Part shown: piece by piece, positions 18,530 through 27,270 of the stretch
Layout: every line of letters starts with the position of its first letter
Position numbering within the stretch: position 1 is the stretch's first letter
NCBI GenBank assembly: GCA_943787745.1
Contig: CALSNJ010000003.1
Span: forward strand, 186,001 to 250,000
Direction of reading: 5' to 3'
Source: an uncultured Alphaproteobacteria bacterium
GTDB lineage: Bacteria; Pseudomonadota; Alphaproteobacteria; UBA6615
DNA length: 64,000 bases
Notes under the pieces: model-generated
Database searches by the model: none
Seen by the model: only the letters and a program-made list of their open reading frames with translations
What the model was told of the DNA's origin: nothing
Program-made: the position numbers and the translations under genes

Positions 18530-19690
18530 TCAGCGTGGCCTGGCGAGCAGGTTCTCATAGACCTGGACCATTTCATTTCCGTAGCGGTCGATGCCACTCA
18601 TGGCCTGGGCGCTGGCAATCGCAGGCGCCCGCATCTCACACGCCGCTTCCCGGTTCTCGGCGAACCAGACCAGCTTCTCGGCCAGCGCGTCAACGTCGCG
18701 AGGGGGCACAACAAATCCGTTCTTGCCCTCCTCGATACAGTCCGGTCCGCCACTGTTTTCGGTTGCGATGATAGGGCTTCCGCAAGCCATCGCCTGAAGC
18801 AGAACAATGGCAAAACCATCTTCAACCGAAGGAAGCACGGTGACATTCGCGCGCGAGTACCAGGCCGACAGCTCGGGCTGCGGAATATGTCCGGTGACTC
18901 TGACATTCAGGCCTTTCGCGGGTTCCAGCAATTGTTCGGTTTCGGGTTGCTGGGAGCCGATCAGGATCAGTTCACTGTTGGGGATATTTGCGCGGGCGAA
19001 GGCTTCGGCCAGATAGGTCACGCCCTTGCGCAGGGACAGGGCCCCGACAAAAACAATGCGGAACACACCGTCATCCTCGACGGGCTGACGGACAAACTGT
19101 GATGTGTCGACGCCGTAGCGGACAAGCGCGAGTTTGTCTTCAGGGATGCCGTGGGACAGGAAGCTCTTGTAGGAAAAGATCGAGGGCACCGTGATGATTT
19201 CGGCCTCCTGATATTCCTCGAGCTCCCGTTCGATGCCGCTCGGGTGAATCCGGTCGATCTCGATCCCGAACCGTTCGGATTCATCACCCACCAGTTTGTC
19301 GAAGGTCAGAACATGAGAGGATCCGACATCGAGCGCAAACCGGATGCCGCGCTTCTTGGCCGCACGCCCGGACCGCAACGCATAGCGGGAGAGGGAATGA
19401 AAAATGTCACACTCGGGAAGGGTGCGGGCGACATGGCGGTCGAATGTCAGATGGGCGATATTGCTCATCATGGCTCGTCGTTTGCCGTGCATGGCCCCGA
19501 GTTGGCTCAAACCCATAAAGGGTGTCACAACCCAGGGGTAGGATTTGATCAGTTCCCGGGGCAGTCGCTCGTTCTTTAACTTGAAATGTGGATAGCCAGT
19601 GTAGATTTGATCCAGAACGCCATGCTGGTGGAGCTGACGCGCGAGGTCAAAGCTGTGAAATCGACCAATGGTGGAAAGGACAACGCGCAT
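18530..19690 (-). CDS. Glycosyltransferase family 4 protein
   Basis: A 386-residue GT-B fold enzyme (GT4 type). The C-terminal half shows I-V-F-V-G-A-L-S-L-R-K-G-V, then V-L-P-S-V-E-D-G-F-A-I-V-L-L-Q-A-M-A-C-G-S-P-I-I, the E-x7-E-like nucleotide-sugar binding region (E-D-G-F ... Q-A-M). The N-terminal half begins like retaining glycosyltransferases (V-V-L-S-T-I-G-R-F-H-S-F). Donor and acceptor are unknown; galE downstream suggests a galactose-containing surface glycan. Its start is 168 bp from the divergent polymerase-like gene. Confidence 0.88.
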   Translation of the reverse strand: MRVVLSTIGRFHSFDLARQLHQHGVLDQIYTGYPHFKLKNERLPRELIKSYPWVVTPFMGLSQLGAMHGKRRAMMSNIAHLTFDRHVARTLPECDIFHSLSRYALRSGRAAKKRGIRFALDVGSSHVLTFDKLVGDESERFGIEIDRIHPSGIERELEEYQEAEIITVPSIFSYKSFLSHGIPEDKLALVRYGVDTSQFVRQPVEDDGVFRIVFVGALSLRKGVTYLAEAFARANIPNSELILIGSQQPETEQLLEPAKGLNVRVTGHIPQPELSAWYSRANVTVLPSVEDGFAIVLLQAMACGSPIIATENSGGPDCIEEGKNGFVVPPRDVDALAEKLVWFAENREAACEMRAPAIASAQAMSGIDRYGNEMVQVYENLLARPR

Positions 19691-19856
19691 ATTCAGAAAA
19701 CCCGAAAAGATCGATCTGGAAGGAAGCGATTCTGTATAACACGAGACATCGCAATTTTCTCAAGCGGCCATGCACGCAGCACGGTCGCATTGTGTTGGTG
19801 ACGGTCCTCTTGCCAAGATACTGGCCGTAGACGTGCCAATCGGATACTTGAACTTC

Positions 19857-20096
19857 GCATGACCAACGCTGCCTATACCACTCACGGACAATTCCGTCCT
19901 GCCGGACCGCAAAGCCCGGATCAGGCAGGTATGCCGAACACGCCGGTTTTGGCGCTGATTGCGCTGATCACACCGACCGCGTTGTGGATGGAGTTCAATC
20001 TGATTGGCCGCATTTTTGCGCCTGAGCTGATCCTGATTGGCCTACTGCCCTTCCTGCTGCTCGCGCGAGGCCGGATGCTGATGTCCCCTCTGCCGC
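19857..20096 (+). repeat. 240-bp direct repeat, copy 1 (start of the polymerase-like gene)
   Basis: Bases 19857-20096 and 21526-21765 are identical over 240 bp by direct comparison, offset by 1669 bp. This copy includes the ATG and first 78 or so codons of the polymerase-like gene, and so is presumably the original. Confidence 0.95.
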
Positions 20097-21382
20097 GCAC
20101 GTTTCTGATTTTGGCGGGGCTTTGGTTTGTTTCGCAGGTCCTGACGGATCTGATTCGTGACACCCCGTTCGGAGACTACAGTCGCGGTTGGTCGAAGATC
20201 ATTTTTTTCACAATGAACTTTTGCACGCTCTACATACTGCTTTACGGAAGCCGCCAGCGGCTTGTCCTGTTCGGGATGGGCATTACGTTCGGGGGCTTCC
20301 TGACCTTTCTTCTCAACCCGCCGGAGTTTGCGCTACGTCAGCCGTGGAAGTTCGGCCTCGGTTTCGCAACGATCTTTTCCGTGATCATCGTTTCGCAGTG
20401 GCGCCCGCTGTTCCGTATCTGGTTTGTCCCGCCAGCCATGATTACCTTCGTCGCCATTTATAGCCTCGCGGTCGGGTCACGAAGTTTGGCCGGGATTACA
20501 ATTCTCGTGGCGCTTTACGTCCTGATTCAGCAGATAGTCGGCCGTCGAAACAAGGCGCCGGCAGGGTTCTCGGCTGTCCGGACATTTCTGTTCTTGGTCG
20601 GCGGCGTCGGCTTTGCTGCCCTGATGTTCAACACCTATCAGTTTGCTGCCTCGCAGGGGCATCTGGGTGAATTTGCGCAGGACGTCTATGCCTCCCAGGG
20701 TTCTGGGTCTTATGGCGTTCTGCTGGGCGGGCGATCGGAAATCTTTGTGTCCAGTCAGGCGGTCGCGGACAGTCCGTTTATTGGTCATGGTTCTTGGGCC
20801 AAGAACCCCAAATATGCGCAGCGCATTCTTGAGCTTGAAAAATTCGGCTATGAAGTGAATTACATTGCTGCCGAAAACCAATTGATCCCGACCCATAGCC
20901 ACATCATGGGAGCATGGGTGGAGGCCGGGTTCCTCGGAATGGTCTTCTGGTTTTGGGTGTTGATGCTCGTTTTTCGGGTGCTTTCCAACCTATACATGGT
21001 CCGTGAGCCACTCGCGCCGATGATCACCTTTGTCGGGTTCCTCATGCTTTGGGATATTTTGTTTTCGCCCTTCGGGGCCGCGCGGCGCGTGACTGTACCG
21101 TTCAATATCGTCCTGATGATGTTCGCCTGGGATATGCTTAAAGCAAGCGTGCCGAGCGATATGATCGGCAACCTGCAATTGCGTCGGAACCGACGCCCGC
21201 GTGGCCCCAATGGTTCCAATGGCTCACCACAGCCCGGTCAGCGCCCGCGCCAACAGATCAACCGTCCGCTGCCACCGGGTGTTCGTCCGGGACCACGCGG
21301 AACAGCAGCCCCGCCGCGTGGTATCGCGCGCCGACCGGGCACTCTATGGCCGTCACCCGACAAAATGGGTTGTTTTGCATGA
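19859..21382 (+). CDS. O-antigen polymerase/ligase-like membrane protein
   Basis: A 507-residue integral membrane protein with about ten to twelve hydrophobic helices between residues 25 and 430, and a long periplasmic loop around residues 260-345 with H-S-H-I-M-G-A-W-V-E-A-G-F-L-G, which matches the Wzy/WaaL 'O-antigen ligase' pattern. The last ~70 residues are rich in Arg, Pro, Gly and Asn and look disordered. The final ~15-30 residues may not be native: the sequence from about 21325 belongs to an FkbM gene in another frame, so the true C-terminus may have been lost at the junction. Its first 240 bp are duplicated at 21526. It probably polymerises or ligates the glycan made by the neighbours. 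Confidence 0.78.
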   Translation: MTNAAYTTHGQFRPAGPQSPDQAGMPNTPVLALIALITPTALWMEFNLIGRIFAPELILIGLLPFLLLARGRMLMSPLPRTFLILAGLWFVSQVLTDLIRDTPFGDYSRGWSKIIFFTMNFCTLYILLYGSRQRLVLFGMGITFGGFLTFLLNPPEFALRQPWKFGLGFATIFSVIIVSQWRPLFRIWFVPPAMITFVAIYSLAVGSRSLAGITILVALYVLIQQIVGRRNKAPAGFSAVRTFLFLVGGVGFAALMFNTYQFAASQGHLGEFAQDVYASQGSGSYGVLLGGRSEIFVSSQAVADSPFIGHGSWAKNPKYAQRILELEKFGYEVNYIAAENQLIPTHSHIMGAWVEAGFLGMVFWFWVLMLVFRVLSNLYMVREPLAPMITFVGFLMLWDILFSPFGAARRVTVPFNIVLMMFAWDMLKASVPSDMIGNLQLRRNRRPRGPNGSNGSPQPGQRPRQQINRPLPPGVRPGPRGTAAPPRGIARRPGTLWPSPDKMGCFA

Positions 21383-22064
21383 GGCCGCGGTGTCCCCCGA
21401 ACGGGGGACCGCCACCATGCATATCAGCGCATCTGCGGACAGTTCCTCGTTACTGCCGATCTCCGACCGTCAGTCTGAACTTTTTCCCGGAACCGAGGAG
21501 GTGGGCACTGCCGATGTTGAAGTGGGCATGACCAACGCTGCCTATACCACTCACGGACAATTCCGTCCTGCCGGACCGCAAAGCCCGGATCAGGCAGGTA
21601 TGCCGAACACGCCGGTTTTGGCGCTGATTGCGCTGATCACACCGACCGCGTTGTGGATGGAGTTCAATCTGATTGGCCGCATTTTTGCGCCTGAGCTGAT
21701 CCTGATTGGCCTACTGCCCTTCCTGCTGCTCGCGCGAGGCCGGATGCTGATGTCCCCTCTGCCGCTTGATGCGTTCGTCGCAGGTGAGCTTGTGACCGCG
21801 CCTGCCATGCTCAAGATCGATGTTCAGGGGTTTGAACTCGAGGTCTTGCGGGGCTCTGTTTCGCTACTTGCGGCATTTGATTATGTCTATGTCGAAGCCT
21901 CATTTGAGGCGTTGTACGAAGATCAGGCGCTGTTTGATGATGTCGCGGCGTTCCTGAAAGAACAGGGCTTTGTGGAGGAGGGGCGCTACAATGTCGCGCA
22001 TACCGCCGAAGGTACGCCGATCCAGGCGGATTTTCTCTTTCATCGGAACCACGCAGTCGGATGA
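21325..22064 (+). pseudogene. FkbM-family methyltransferase, 5'-truncated and carrying an in-frame 240-bp insertion
   Basis: Pieces of an FkbM SAM-dependent methyltransferase are visible in one frame: W-V-V-L-H-E-A-A-V-S-P-E-R-G and D-S-S-S-L-L-P-I, then F-P-G-T-E-E-V-G-T-A-D-V-E-V (to 21525). After the insertion come L-D-A-F-V and M-L-K-I-D-V-Q-G-F-E-L-E-V-L-R-G, E-A-S-F-E-A-L-Y, and a C-terminal Q-A-D-F-L-F. The N-terminal SAM-binding part (V-F-D-V-G-A-N type motif) is absent upstream. Between V-E-V and L-D-A-F lies the 240-bp duplicate of the polymerase gene start, exactly 80 codons, so the frame stays open. An ATG at 21528 could start a 178-residue chimera. Confidence 0.8.
21526..21765 (+). 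repeat. 240-bp direct repeat, copy 2 (inside the FkbM remnant)
   Basis: This is an exact copy of 19857-20096. The flanks differ on both sides: GTGG before and TTGATGCG after, against CTTC and GCACGTTT for copy 1. It encodes the signal-anchor-like first helices of the polymerase-like protein fused to the FkbM C-terminal half. Confidence 0.95.
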
Positions 22065-22098
22065 CGATGGGCCCTGAGACCTGCTATTTGGGGATGTG

Positions 22099-23559
22099 AT
22101 GAACAAGACTCCACGATTGATCGAATGGTTGCCACGGCTGCGCGATGCCAAGGTGCTTTGTGTTGGTGATGTGATGCTGGATCGTTTTGTCTATGGCGAT
22201 GTGGAGCGAATTTCGCCTGAAGCCCCAATCCCGGTTTTGCGGATTTCGCGCGAAGTTGTGACGGTTGGGGGTGCGGGCAACGTCGCGCGTAATCTCTCGG
22301 CACTGGGAACCCATGTGCAACTTTTCGGTGCGGTTGGAGATGATGCCGTCGGTGCTGAAGCTGTCGAGGTTCTTTCCGGCGATAACGGCGTGACGTTGTC
22401 TTTGGTCAAGGACACAACCCGTCCGACAACTGTCAAAACACGCTTTATTGCCGGTGTTCAGCAGCTCTTGCGGACCGACGAAGAAGACCTTCGGCCATTG
22501 TCGCAAACGCTCCTGGGTGAACTCTCCGCGTCCTTGTCTCAGGCCGTTTCAGGTGGCGGGTGTGGGGCACTGATTTTGTCGGACTACGGCAAGGGTGTTC
22601 TGACCGATGCTGTGATCGCTGAGGCAATATCGACTGCGAAAGCTGCCGGGATACCTGTGATCGTTGACCCGAAGGGCACAGACTTTGCGCGCTATCGCGG
22701 CGCGAGCCTCGTGACACCCAATCGCAATGAGCTCGCCGAGGCCACACGCCGACCCGTTGAAACGGATAACGACGTGGCTGCAGCTGCACAATCCCTGGTG
22801 ACACAATGTGGCATCGACGCGGTGATCGCGACACGTGGCCCACAGGGGATGTCAGTGGTGACAGCGGATGAATGCGTTCATTTGCCCGCACTGGCACGTG
22901 AGGTTTTCGACGTTTCAGGTGCAGGTGATACCGTGGTTGCCACACTGGCTGCCGGACTTGCCGCCGGCTTGCCGCTGACCGAGGCGGCGCAGCTTGCCAA
23001 TGTCGCCGCAGGTATTGTGGTGGCAAAAGTCGGCACGGCAATCGTGCGGCCCGGCGAATTGAGTGATGCGCTTGGCGGCGCCCCGGGACTTGGGTCGAAG
23101 TTTCTTGGTCGCGACGAGCTGGTTGACCGGGTCGCCCAATGGCGCGCGCGCGGATTGTCGGTGGGTTTCACCAATGGGTGTTTTGATCTCGTGCATCCCG
23201 GGCATATCTCTTTGATTGAACAGGCCAGTGCCGCCTGTGAACGGCTGGTTGTGGCGTTGAATGATGATGCTTCGGTGGGTCGTCTCAAGGGCGCAGACCG
23301 CCCCGTTCAGCCGGAGCAGGCCCGCGGGCGTGTGATCGCCTCGCTGTCCGGTGTGGATGCCGTCGTTCTGTTTTCCGAAGACACACCGCGCGAGCTGATC
23401 GAACAGGTGCGCCCGGATGTTCTGGTCAAGGGGGCGGATTACGCTGCTGATGAAGTCGTTGGTGGAGAATTCGTCATCGACTATGGCGGGCGTGTGGTGC
23501 TCGCTGATCTCGTCGATGGTTTTTCGACCACCGATACGATTTCGCGGATTTCAAACTAG
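22099..23559 (+). CDS. hldE: Bifunctional heptose 7-phosphate kinase / heptose 1-phosphate adenylyltransferase HldE
   Basis: Makes ADP-D-glycero-D-manno-heptose for the lipopolysaccharide core. The N-terminal kinase domain (residues 1-320) is a PfkB-type fold with V-G-D-V-M-L-D-R-F-V-Y-G and D-V-S-G-A-G-D-T-V-V. The C-terminal adenylyltransferase domain (about 345-486) has F-T-N-G-C-F-D-L-V-H-P-G-H and ends D-G-F-S-T-T. The ATG at 22099 has a GGGGA four bases upstream; GTG at 22096 is the alternative. It follows the FkbM remnant on the same strand in the polysaccharide locus. Confidence 0.95.
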   Translation: MNKTPRLIEWLPRLRDAKVLCVGDVMLDRFVYGDVERISPEAPIPVLRISREVVTVGGAGNVARNLSALGTHVQLFGAVGDDAVGAEAVEVLSGDNGVTLSLVKDTTRPTTVKTRFIAGVQQLLRTDEEDLRPLSQTLLGELSASLSQAVSGGGCGALILSDYGKGVLTDAVIAEAISTAKAAGIPVIVDPKGTDFARYRGASLVTPNRNELAEATRRPVETDNDVAAAAQSLVTQCGIDAVIATRGPQGMSVVTADECVHLPALAREVFDVSGAGDTVVATLAAGLAAGLPLTEAAQLANVAAGIVVAKVGTAIVRPGELSDALGGAPGLGSKFLGRDELVDRVAQWRARGLSVGFTNGCFDLVHPGHISLIEQASAACERLVVALNDDASVGRLKGADRPVQPEQARGRVIASLSGVDAVVLFSEDTPRELIEQVRPDVLVKGADYAADEVVGGEFVIDYGGRVVLADLVDGFSTTDTISRISN

Positions 23560-23563
23560 AATT

Positions 23564-24028
23564 CTAGATGCGCGGATCCACAAGTCGTTGGTGACGTCTG
23601 GCGGCTGCGCGTGCAAATCGCAGGGTCAGCGCTTTGCGACGGCTGGCGTGCAGACCGGTATCGGGAGCCGCCCGCAACTCTTCTGCGCCCCAGGAATCTG
23701 AGACAATCAGACCGGTGCGATCCGGGATCAGTTCGTCGGGAAACTCCGGCGGCACAGCAAAAAAGAGGCGATCACAAAAATCTTCGTATTCGGGCCATTT
23801 GGTGTCGCCCCGAAAGTCGGCAACGCTGACTTTGACCTCCACGATCACGAACTCCCCGTTTTCATGGAGTCCGATAACGTCGGCGCGCCGGTGATTGGCC
23901 AGACGAAACTCCGTCAATACGGCATAGCCGAGGCTGACCAGATATCGACAGACTCCTCGCGTGGTTTCGATGGTGCGTGCTGACGCATCGATCGTGTCGT
24001 TGTCCGGTGAGGTTTCATTATCCGACAT
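23564..24028 (-). CDS. mmcB: MmcB-like DNA repair protein (PD-(D/E)XK nuclease fold)
   Basis: A 154-residue protein of the MmcB family (COG5321), found in alphaproteobacteria; in Caulobacter it is part of the mitomycin C damage response. The fold's catalytic motif is visible as R-R-A-D-V-I-G-L followed by F-V-I-V-E-V-K-V-S, then F-R-G-D-T-K-W-P-E-Y. It converges with hldE, with four bases between the stops. No LexA box is obvious to me in the upstream bases. Confidence 0.85.
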   Translation of the reverse strand: MSDNETSPDNDTIDASARTIETTRGVCRYLVSLGYAVLTEFRLANHRRADVIGLHENGEFVIVEVKVSVADFRGDTKWPEYEDFCDRLFFAVPPEFPDELIPDRTGLIVSDSWGAEELRAAPDTGLHASRRKALTLRFARAAARRHQRLVDPRI

Positions 24029-24171
24029 GTCTGTAACGTATTGTTAAAAAAGAAAAGTTCATAATATCTTTTGTTGCACGACGGTTCCCGACACATATAA
24101 TGTCCCAGTATCGATCGGGGGAGGATCGTTCGCGACCTTGTGGCTTTTGCCACGGGCAGAAAAGGTAAGAC

Positions 24172-24384
24172 ATGGAAGATCAATCCACCGAAGACATCCG
24201 TAAATCTCCGGAATCCTCTCCGGCATTGAACCGTCGCAAGGCACTGGCGCGTCTTGGCCTTGCCGCCGGTGTTGCCTATGCCGCGCCGACAATTGTTCGC
24301 CTTGATCGTAGCGCAAATGCCAAGGTCCTGCCGTCACCATGTGCACCGCCAGGTGGCAGGTGGCAAGGGCGGCAAGTGGTGTAA
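24172..24384 (+). CDS. Small protein with a twin-arginine-like leader
   Basis: A 70-residue protein. Residues 22-45 read N-R-R-K-A-L-A-R-L-G-L-A-A-G-V-A-Y-A-A-P, a short RR-containing signal resembling small Tat-type proteins common in alphaproteobacteria, followed by P-T-I-V-R-L-D-R-S-A-N-A. The mature part is very short and Pro/Cys-bearing. At the 3' end another frame would read G-G-K-G-G-K-W-C-K before a stop, a more typical tail, so a one-base error near 24353 is possible. AAAGG lies seven bases before the ATG. Function unknown. Confidence 0.6.
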   Translation: MEDQSTEDIRKSPESSPALNRRKALARLGLAAGVAYAAPTIVRLDRSANAKVLPSPCAPPGGRWQGRQVV

Positions 24385-24499
24385 GTAGGCCGCTTTACCC
24401 CATTCATTCGAGCACACCGTTGGTTCGTCGAGACACCGAAAGCAATTCATATATTGAATTGCACAATTCCAGTGTGCACGACCTTTCAGATTTCCGCAT

Positions 24500-25576
24500 A
24501 TGAGTACGCAGGCATATTTTCGTGCTGAACGGTTCGCGCGTGAAGGCGATCTGCCAGCCGCGGTGGACGCGTTTCGCGTGCTTCTGGAAGAATCACCTGA
24601 ACATCTCGCAGGCTGGCGTTCTTTGTCAGACCTGCTGGCGCAACTCGGCGACACCCAACAATCCGAAGATGCGGCCCACCGGGCGAATGTGATCGAGGCT
24701 GATCATATTACCGATGTTGGCAAGTCGTTGCTGTTTCATGGGGACTATGAGCGCGCCGAATCCTTTTTTGCGCGCGCGCTTGCGATCAATGATGAATGTC
24801 TGAATGCGCACTGGCTTCTTGGGGAGTGTCACTCCCATGGCGGCTCGCGTGAAAAGGCGCTGATGCACTATGCGCGTTGTCTGGAGATCGAGCCCGATCA
24901 TCAGGGGCCGGCCTTCATGATCGCAGCTCTGGGAGAGGCGGAATCGCCCGCGCGTGCGCCCGATGACTATGTGAGCTCGTTCTTCGACTGGTATGCCGAT
25001 CACTTTGATGAGCACCTTACCAAGAACCTGAAATATGTCGGGCCGCAACGCGTTGCCGCCGCCTTGCGTGACGCGCGTCCGCAGGGGGTTGAATGCGCGC
25101 TCGATCTGGGCTGTGGGACCGGGATGGCCGGTGTCGCGGCCAGAGATTCTGCGGCACGATTTATCGGTGTGGACCTGTCACCGGAAATGCTCAGACGGGC
25201 GGAGGAGACCGGGGTCTATGCGCAGCTGATAGAAGCTGATCTGATCGCAGCACTGCAGGGTCTTCCCGAAGGCAGTGTCGATGCGGCCATTGCTGCCGAT
25301 GTCCTTGTTTATGTTGGTGCTCTCGAAGAGCTCTTTGCGGAATTGACGCGGGTGATGGGACCGGACGGGGTTTTTATCGCGACCTTTGAGACGAACCCGG
25401 CGGGCGAAAGCTGGGAACTTTCCGAGTCCGGCCGCTACCGGCATTCGGATGCCTACTTGCGGCAGGTCTCCGCAGAATATGGTCTGGGCCAATATGCGAT
25501 GTCGGAACTGGTGCTCCGCGAAGAGTATGGCGAGCCGGTCAAAAGCATGATTGTGACCTTCGGGCGATCCTCATAA
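24500..25576 (+). CDS. TPR-domain SAM-dependent methyltransferase
   Basis: A 358-residue fusion. Residues 1-145 form about four tetratricopeptide repeats (for example G-D-Y-E-R-A-E-S-F-F-A-R-A-L and A-L-M-H-Y-A-R-C-L-E-I-E-P). Residues 165-358 form a class I methyltransferase with A-L-D-L-G-C-G-T-G-M-A-G, the acidic strand F-I-G-V-D-L-S, and D-A-A-I-A-A-D-V-L-V-Y. The D-Y-V-S-S-F-F-D-W-Y-A-D-H-F-D linker is typical of this family. The substrate is unknown. A GC hairpin follows at 25581, although its U-run faces the other strand. Confidence 0.85.
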   Translation: MSTQAYFRAERFAREGDLPAAVDAFRVLLEESPEHLAGWRSLSDLLAQLGDTQQSEDAAHRANVIEADHITDVGKSLLFHGDYERAESFFARALAINDECLNAHWLLGECHSHGGSREKALMHYARCLEIEPDHQGPAFMIAALGEAESPARAPDDYVSSFFDWYADHFDEHLTKNLKYVGPQRVAAALRDARPQGVECALDLGCGTGMAGVAARDSAARFIGVDLSPEMLRRAEETGVYAQLIEADLIAALQGLPEGSVDAAIAADVLVYVGALEELFAELTRVMGPDGVFIATFETNPAGESWELSESGRYRHSDAYLRQVSAEYGLGQYAMSELVLREEYGEPVKSMIVTFGRSS

Positions 25577-25580
25577 AAAA

Positions 25581-25602
25581 ACGCCCGGCCGAAGCCGGGC
25601 GT
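25581..25602 (-). terminator. Rho-independent terminator for the DJ-1/PfpI gene
   Basis: On the minus strand ACGCCCGGC-TTCG-GCCGGGCGT forms a nine-pair stem with a UUCG tetraloop, followed directly by a run of Ts. It lies 30 bases after the stop at 25632. The other strand has no U-run but the same stem may also stop transcripts of the methyltransferase gene. Confidence 0.9.
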
Positions 25603-25631
25603 CTCTAAAGATGTTCTCAGAAAGCCTGAGC

Positions 25632-26189
25632 TTAGGCGGCTTGCTGGACGGATTGTGCTTCAATCAGGCCAAGGAAAGCTTCGAGGCGCGCGGCCCCTGA
25701 AGAGTCGCTTGTCGCTGTAATCAGGTTGCCGTCGGTCACCAGGTTCTGATCGGTCACCAGATCGGCGCCCGCGCGTGCGACTTCTTCGTCAACTTCTGCC
25801 GTCCCGGCAATGCGGCGTGCTGCGGCAACGCCGGCTGGAACCAGCAGGCGGAACGCATCACCGACAGCCAGAACAGGCTGTTCGGCGTCCATGAAGGCCG
25901 CGATCAGGCGCTTGGTGTGGACGTTCTCAATGAGCGTGTCGGCGCTGTTTTTCCCGTCGGGAAGAATCAGCCCGTCATAATCTGCAGCGAGAGCGTTTGC
26001 GATGTCTTCATCGGCCATGAAATGATGGCCCCAGGCGCCGTCATGCCAGCCCTGTACAAGTCCGCCATCAGGGGAAATAACTTTGAATTTACGCCCACGG
26101 GCGAGCAGGGTTTTCTGGGTGTCGGTAAATGTGGTCTCGGCAAATCCAGCGGCAGCAAGTATTGCAATCGGTAGTTTTTCTTCGGCCAT
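25632..26189 (-). CDS. DJ-1/PfpI family protein lacking the nucleophilic cysteine
   Basis: A 185-residue class I glutaminase-like protein from the ATG at 26189. It begins I-A-I-L-A-A-A-G-F-A-E and carries G-L-I-L-P-D-G, where active members have L-P-G-G. At the nucleophile elbow it reads V-L-A-V-G-D-A-F-R-L-L, with D111 where proteases, deglycases and chaperones of the family have cysteine. It is therefore probably not a cysteine hydrolase and may bind a ligand or protein instead. It is a single gene with its own terminator. Confidence 0.82.
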   Translation of the reverse strand: MAEEKLPIAILAAAGFAETTFTDTQKTLLARGRKFKVISPDGGLVQGWHDGAWGHHFMADEDIANALAADYDGLILPDGKNSADTLIENVHTKRLIAAFMDAEQPVLAVGDAFRLLVPAGVAAARRIAGTAEVDEEVARAGADLVTDQNLVTDGNLITATSDSSGAARLEAFLGLIEAQSVQQAA

Positions 26190-26446
26190 TTTAAGCACTC
26201 CATAGTTGTGGCGCCGGCGCCCGGCAGAATTCAGCTGGGCAGTGCGGCTTGGCGATCTCGAGTAACAAAATTTGGCGCGCTCGTATGCGCGCAATCCATT
26301 TTGGTTTGCTCGTTCGGAAGCGGTCACGCGTAGCGCGCGACGACCGTTACCGGGATGTTGTGATGACCGGAATGTAGGAATCAGATCGGCACAAGTCAAT
26401 CTGCCGGTCTTGAAATGTGCGGTTTCGCCGCAGACAGTCGGCCCGA

Positions 26447-27037
26447 TTAAGCGCCCGAGGTGGCTCTGGCAGCTTCGCGCGGTCCAGTAATCGGCCGGTT
26501 TCCCAAGGTTTTTGTCGCCTGGATCCCGCTTTCTTCGCGTGTCACCGTGCCTGCGATTTCGCCCCCGGATTCAACTTCTATCCGCCCATACTTGATGGTG
26601 CCGGTCACATGGCCCGTGCTGCGGATCTGCAAAACGCCCGTCACCGTCAATTCACCTTCGAACTGACCGTGAATTTCCGCGTCTGTTACGGTGGCTGTCC
26701 CGTTGTAGGTGCCGCCTTCGGCAACTTCGAGGACTTCGCTGACCAGCGTGGCTTCGACTGTTCCTTCGACCACCAGCGTATCGCAGTCCGAAACTTCGCC
26801 CTTGAGCTTGATTCCCGGACCAACGGTCATCCTTGCGCCGACACTGCGGGTCGGGCGATTGGGCTCGGTGTTTCGTCGGGGTGCGCTGGCCGTGGGGGCT
26901 GGCGGGACTTCATCGAGGCTGCGTGCCGGTGTGGCGGATGTCTGGTCCACGTCATTCATGCTGGTTTTCCCGTGCGGGTCAGTTGCGGCAGGTATCGGTT
27001 CGCCGGTGGAGCCCGTCTGTCGTCGTTTCAAGAACAC
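26447..27037 (-). CDS. Bactofilin (polymer-forming cytoskeletal protein)
   Basis: A 196-residue protein with a disordered Pro/Ala-rich N-terminus (1-70), a central beta-helix domain (about 72-170) built of short Gly- and Val-rich turns (V-G-P-G-I-K-L-K-G, V-V-E-G-T-V-E-A, G-T-I-K-Y-G-R-I-E-V), and a short tail. Bactofilins form nucleotide-free filaments that scaffold cell-wall enzymes or stalk/polar structures. No M23 peptidase or other usual partner lies adjacent. The start M-F-L-K-R-R is usual for the family. Confidence 0.9.
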   Translation of the reverse strand: MFLKRRQTGSTGEPIPAATDPHGKTSMNDVDQTSATPARSLDEVPPAPTASAPRRNTEPNRPTRSVGARMTVGPGIKLKGEVSDCDTLVVEGTVEATLVSEVLEVAEGGTYNGTATVTDAEIHGQFEGELTVTGVLQIRSTGHVTGTIKYGRIEVESGGEIAGTVTREESGIQATKTLGNRPITGPREAARATSGA

Positions 27038-27202
27038 TTTATCTCAACTTGCTGTTGGAGCGTATGCCATTTCGCATTTTGTAGACGCGCTTGGCATCTC
27101 GATATTCCAACTCTCGCCGTGCAATGGCGCGATGGCGTGGCGCGGACATGGCGATTTCTGGATTTTGCCGCGTTCTTGGGCGTGAAACCCAGACACATCA
27201 AA

Positions 27203-27226
27203 CCCCGGCTTCGAATGAAACCGGGG
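27203..27226 (-). terminator. Hairpin downstream of the broken exported-protein gene
   Basis: On the minus strand CCCCGG and CCGGGG enclose a 12-base interior and are followed by TTTGATGT. It sits 45 bases after the TAA at 27271 and could stop transcripts before the bactofilin gene. The T-run is short. Confidence 0.5.
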
Positions 27227-27270
27227 ATGACGTTCAGGTACTCGAAATGCGACTGAGTAGGCGCGATCTT

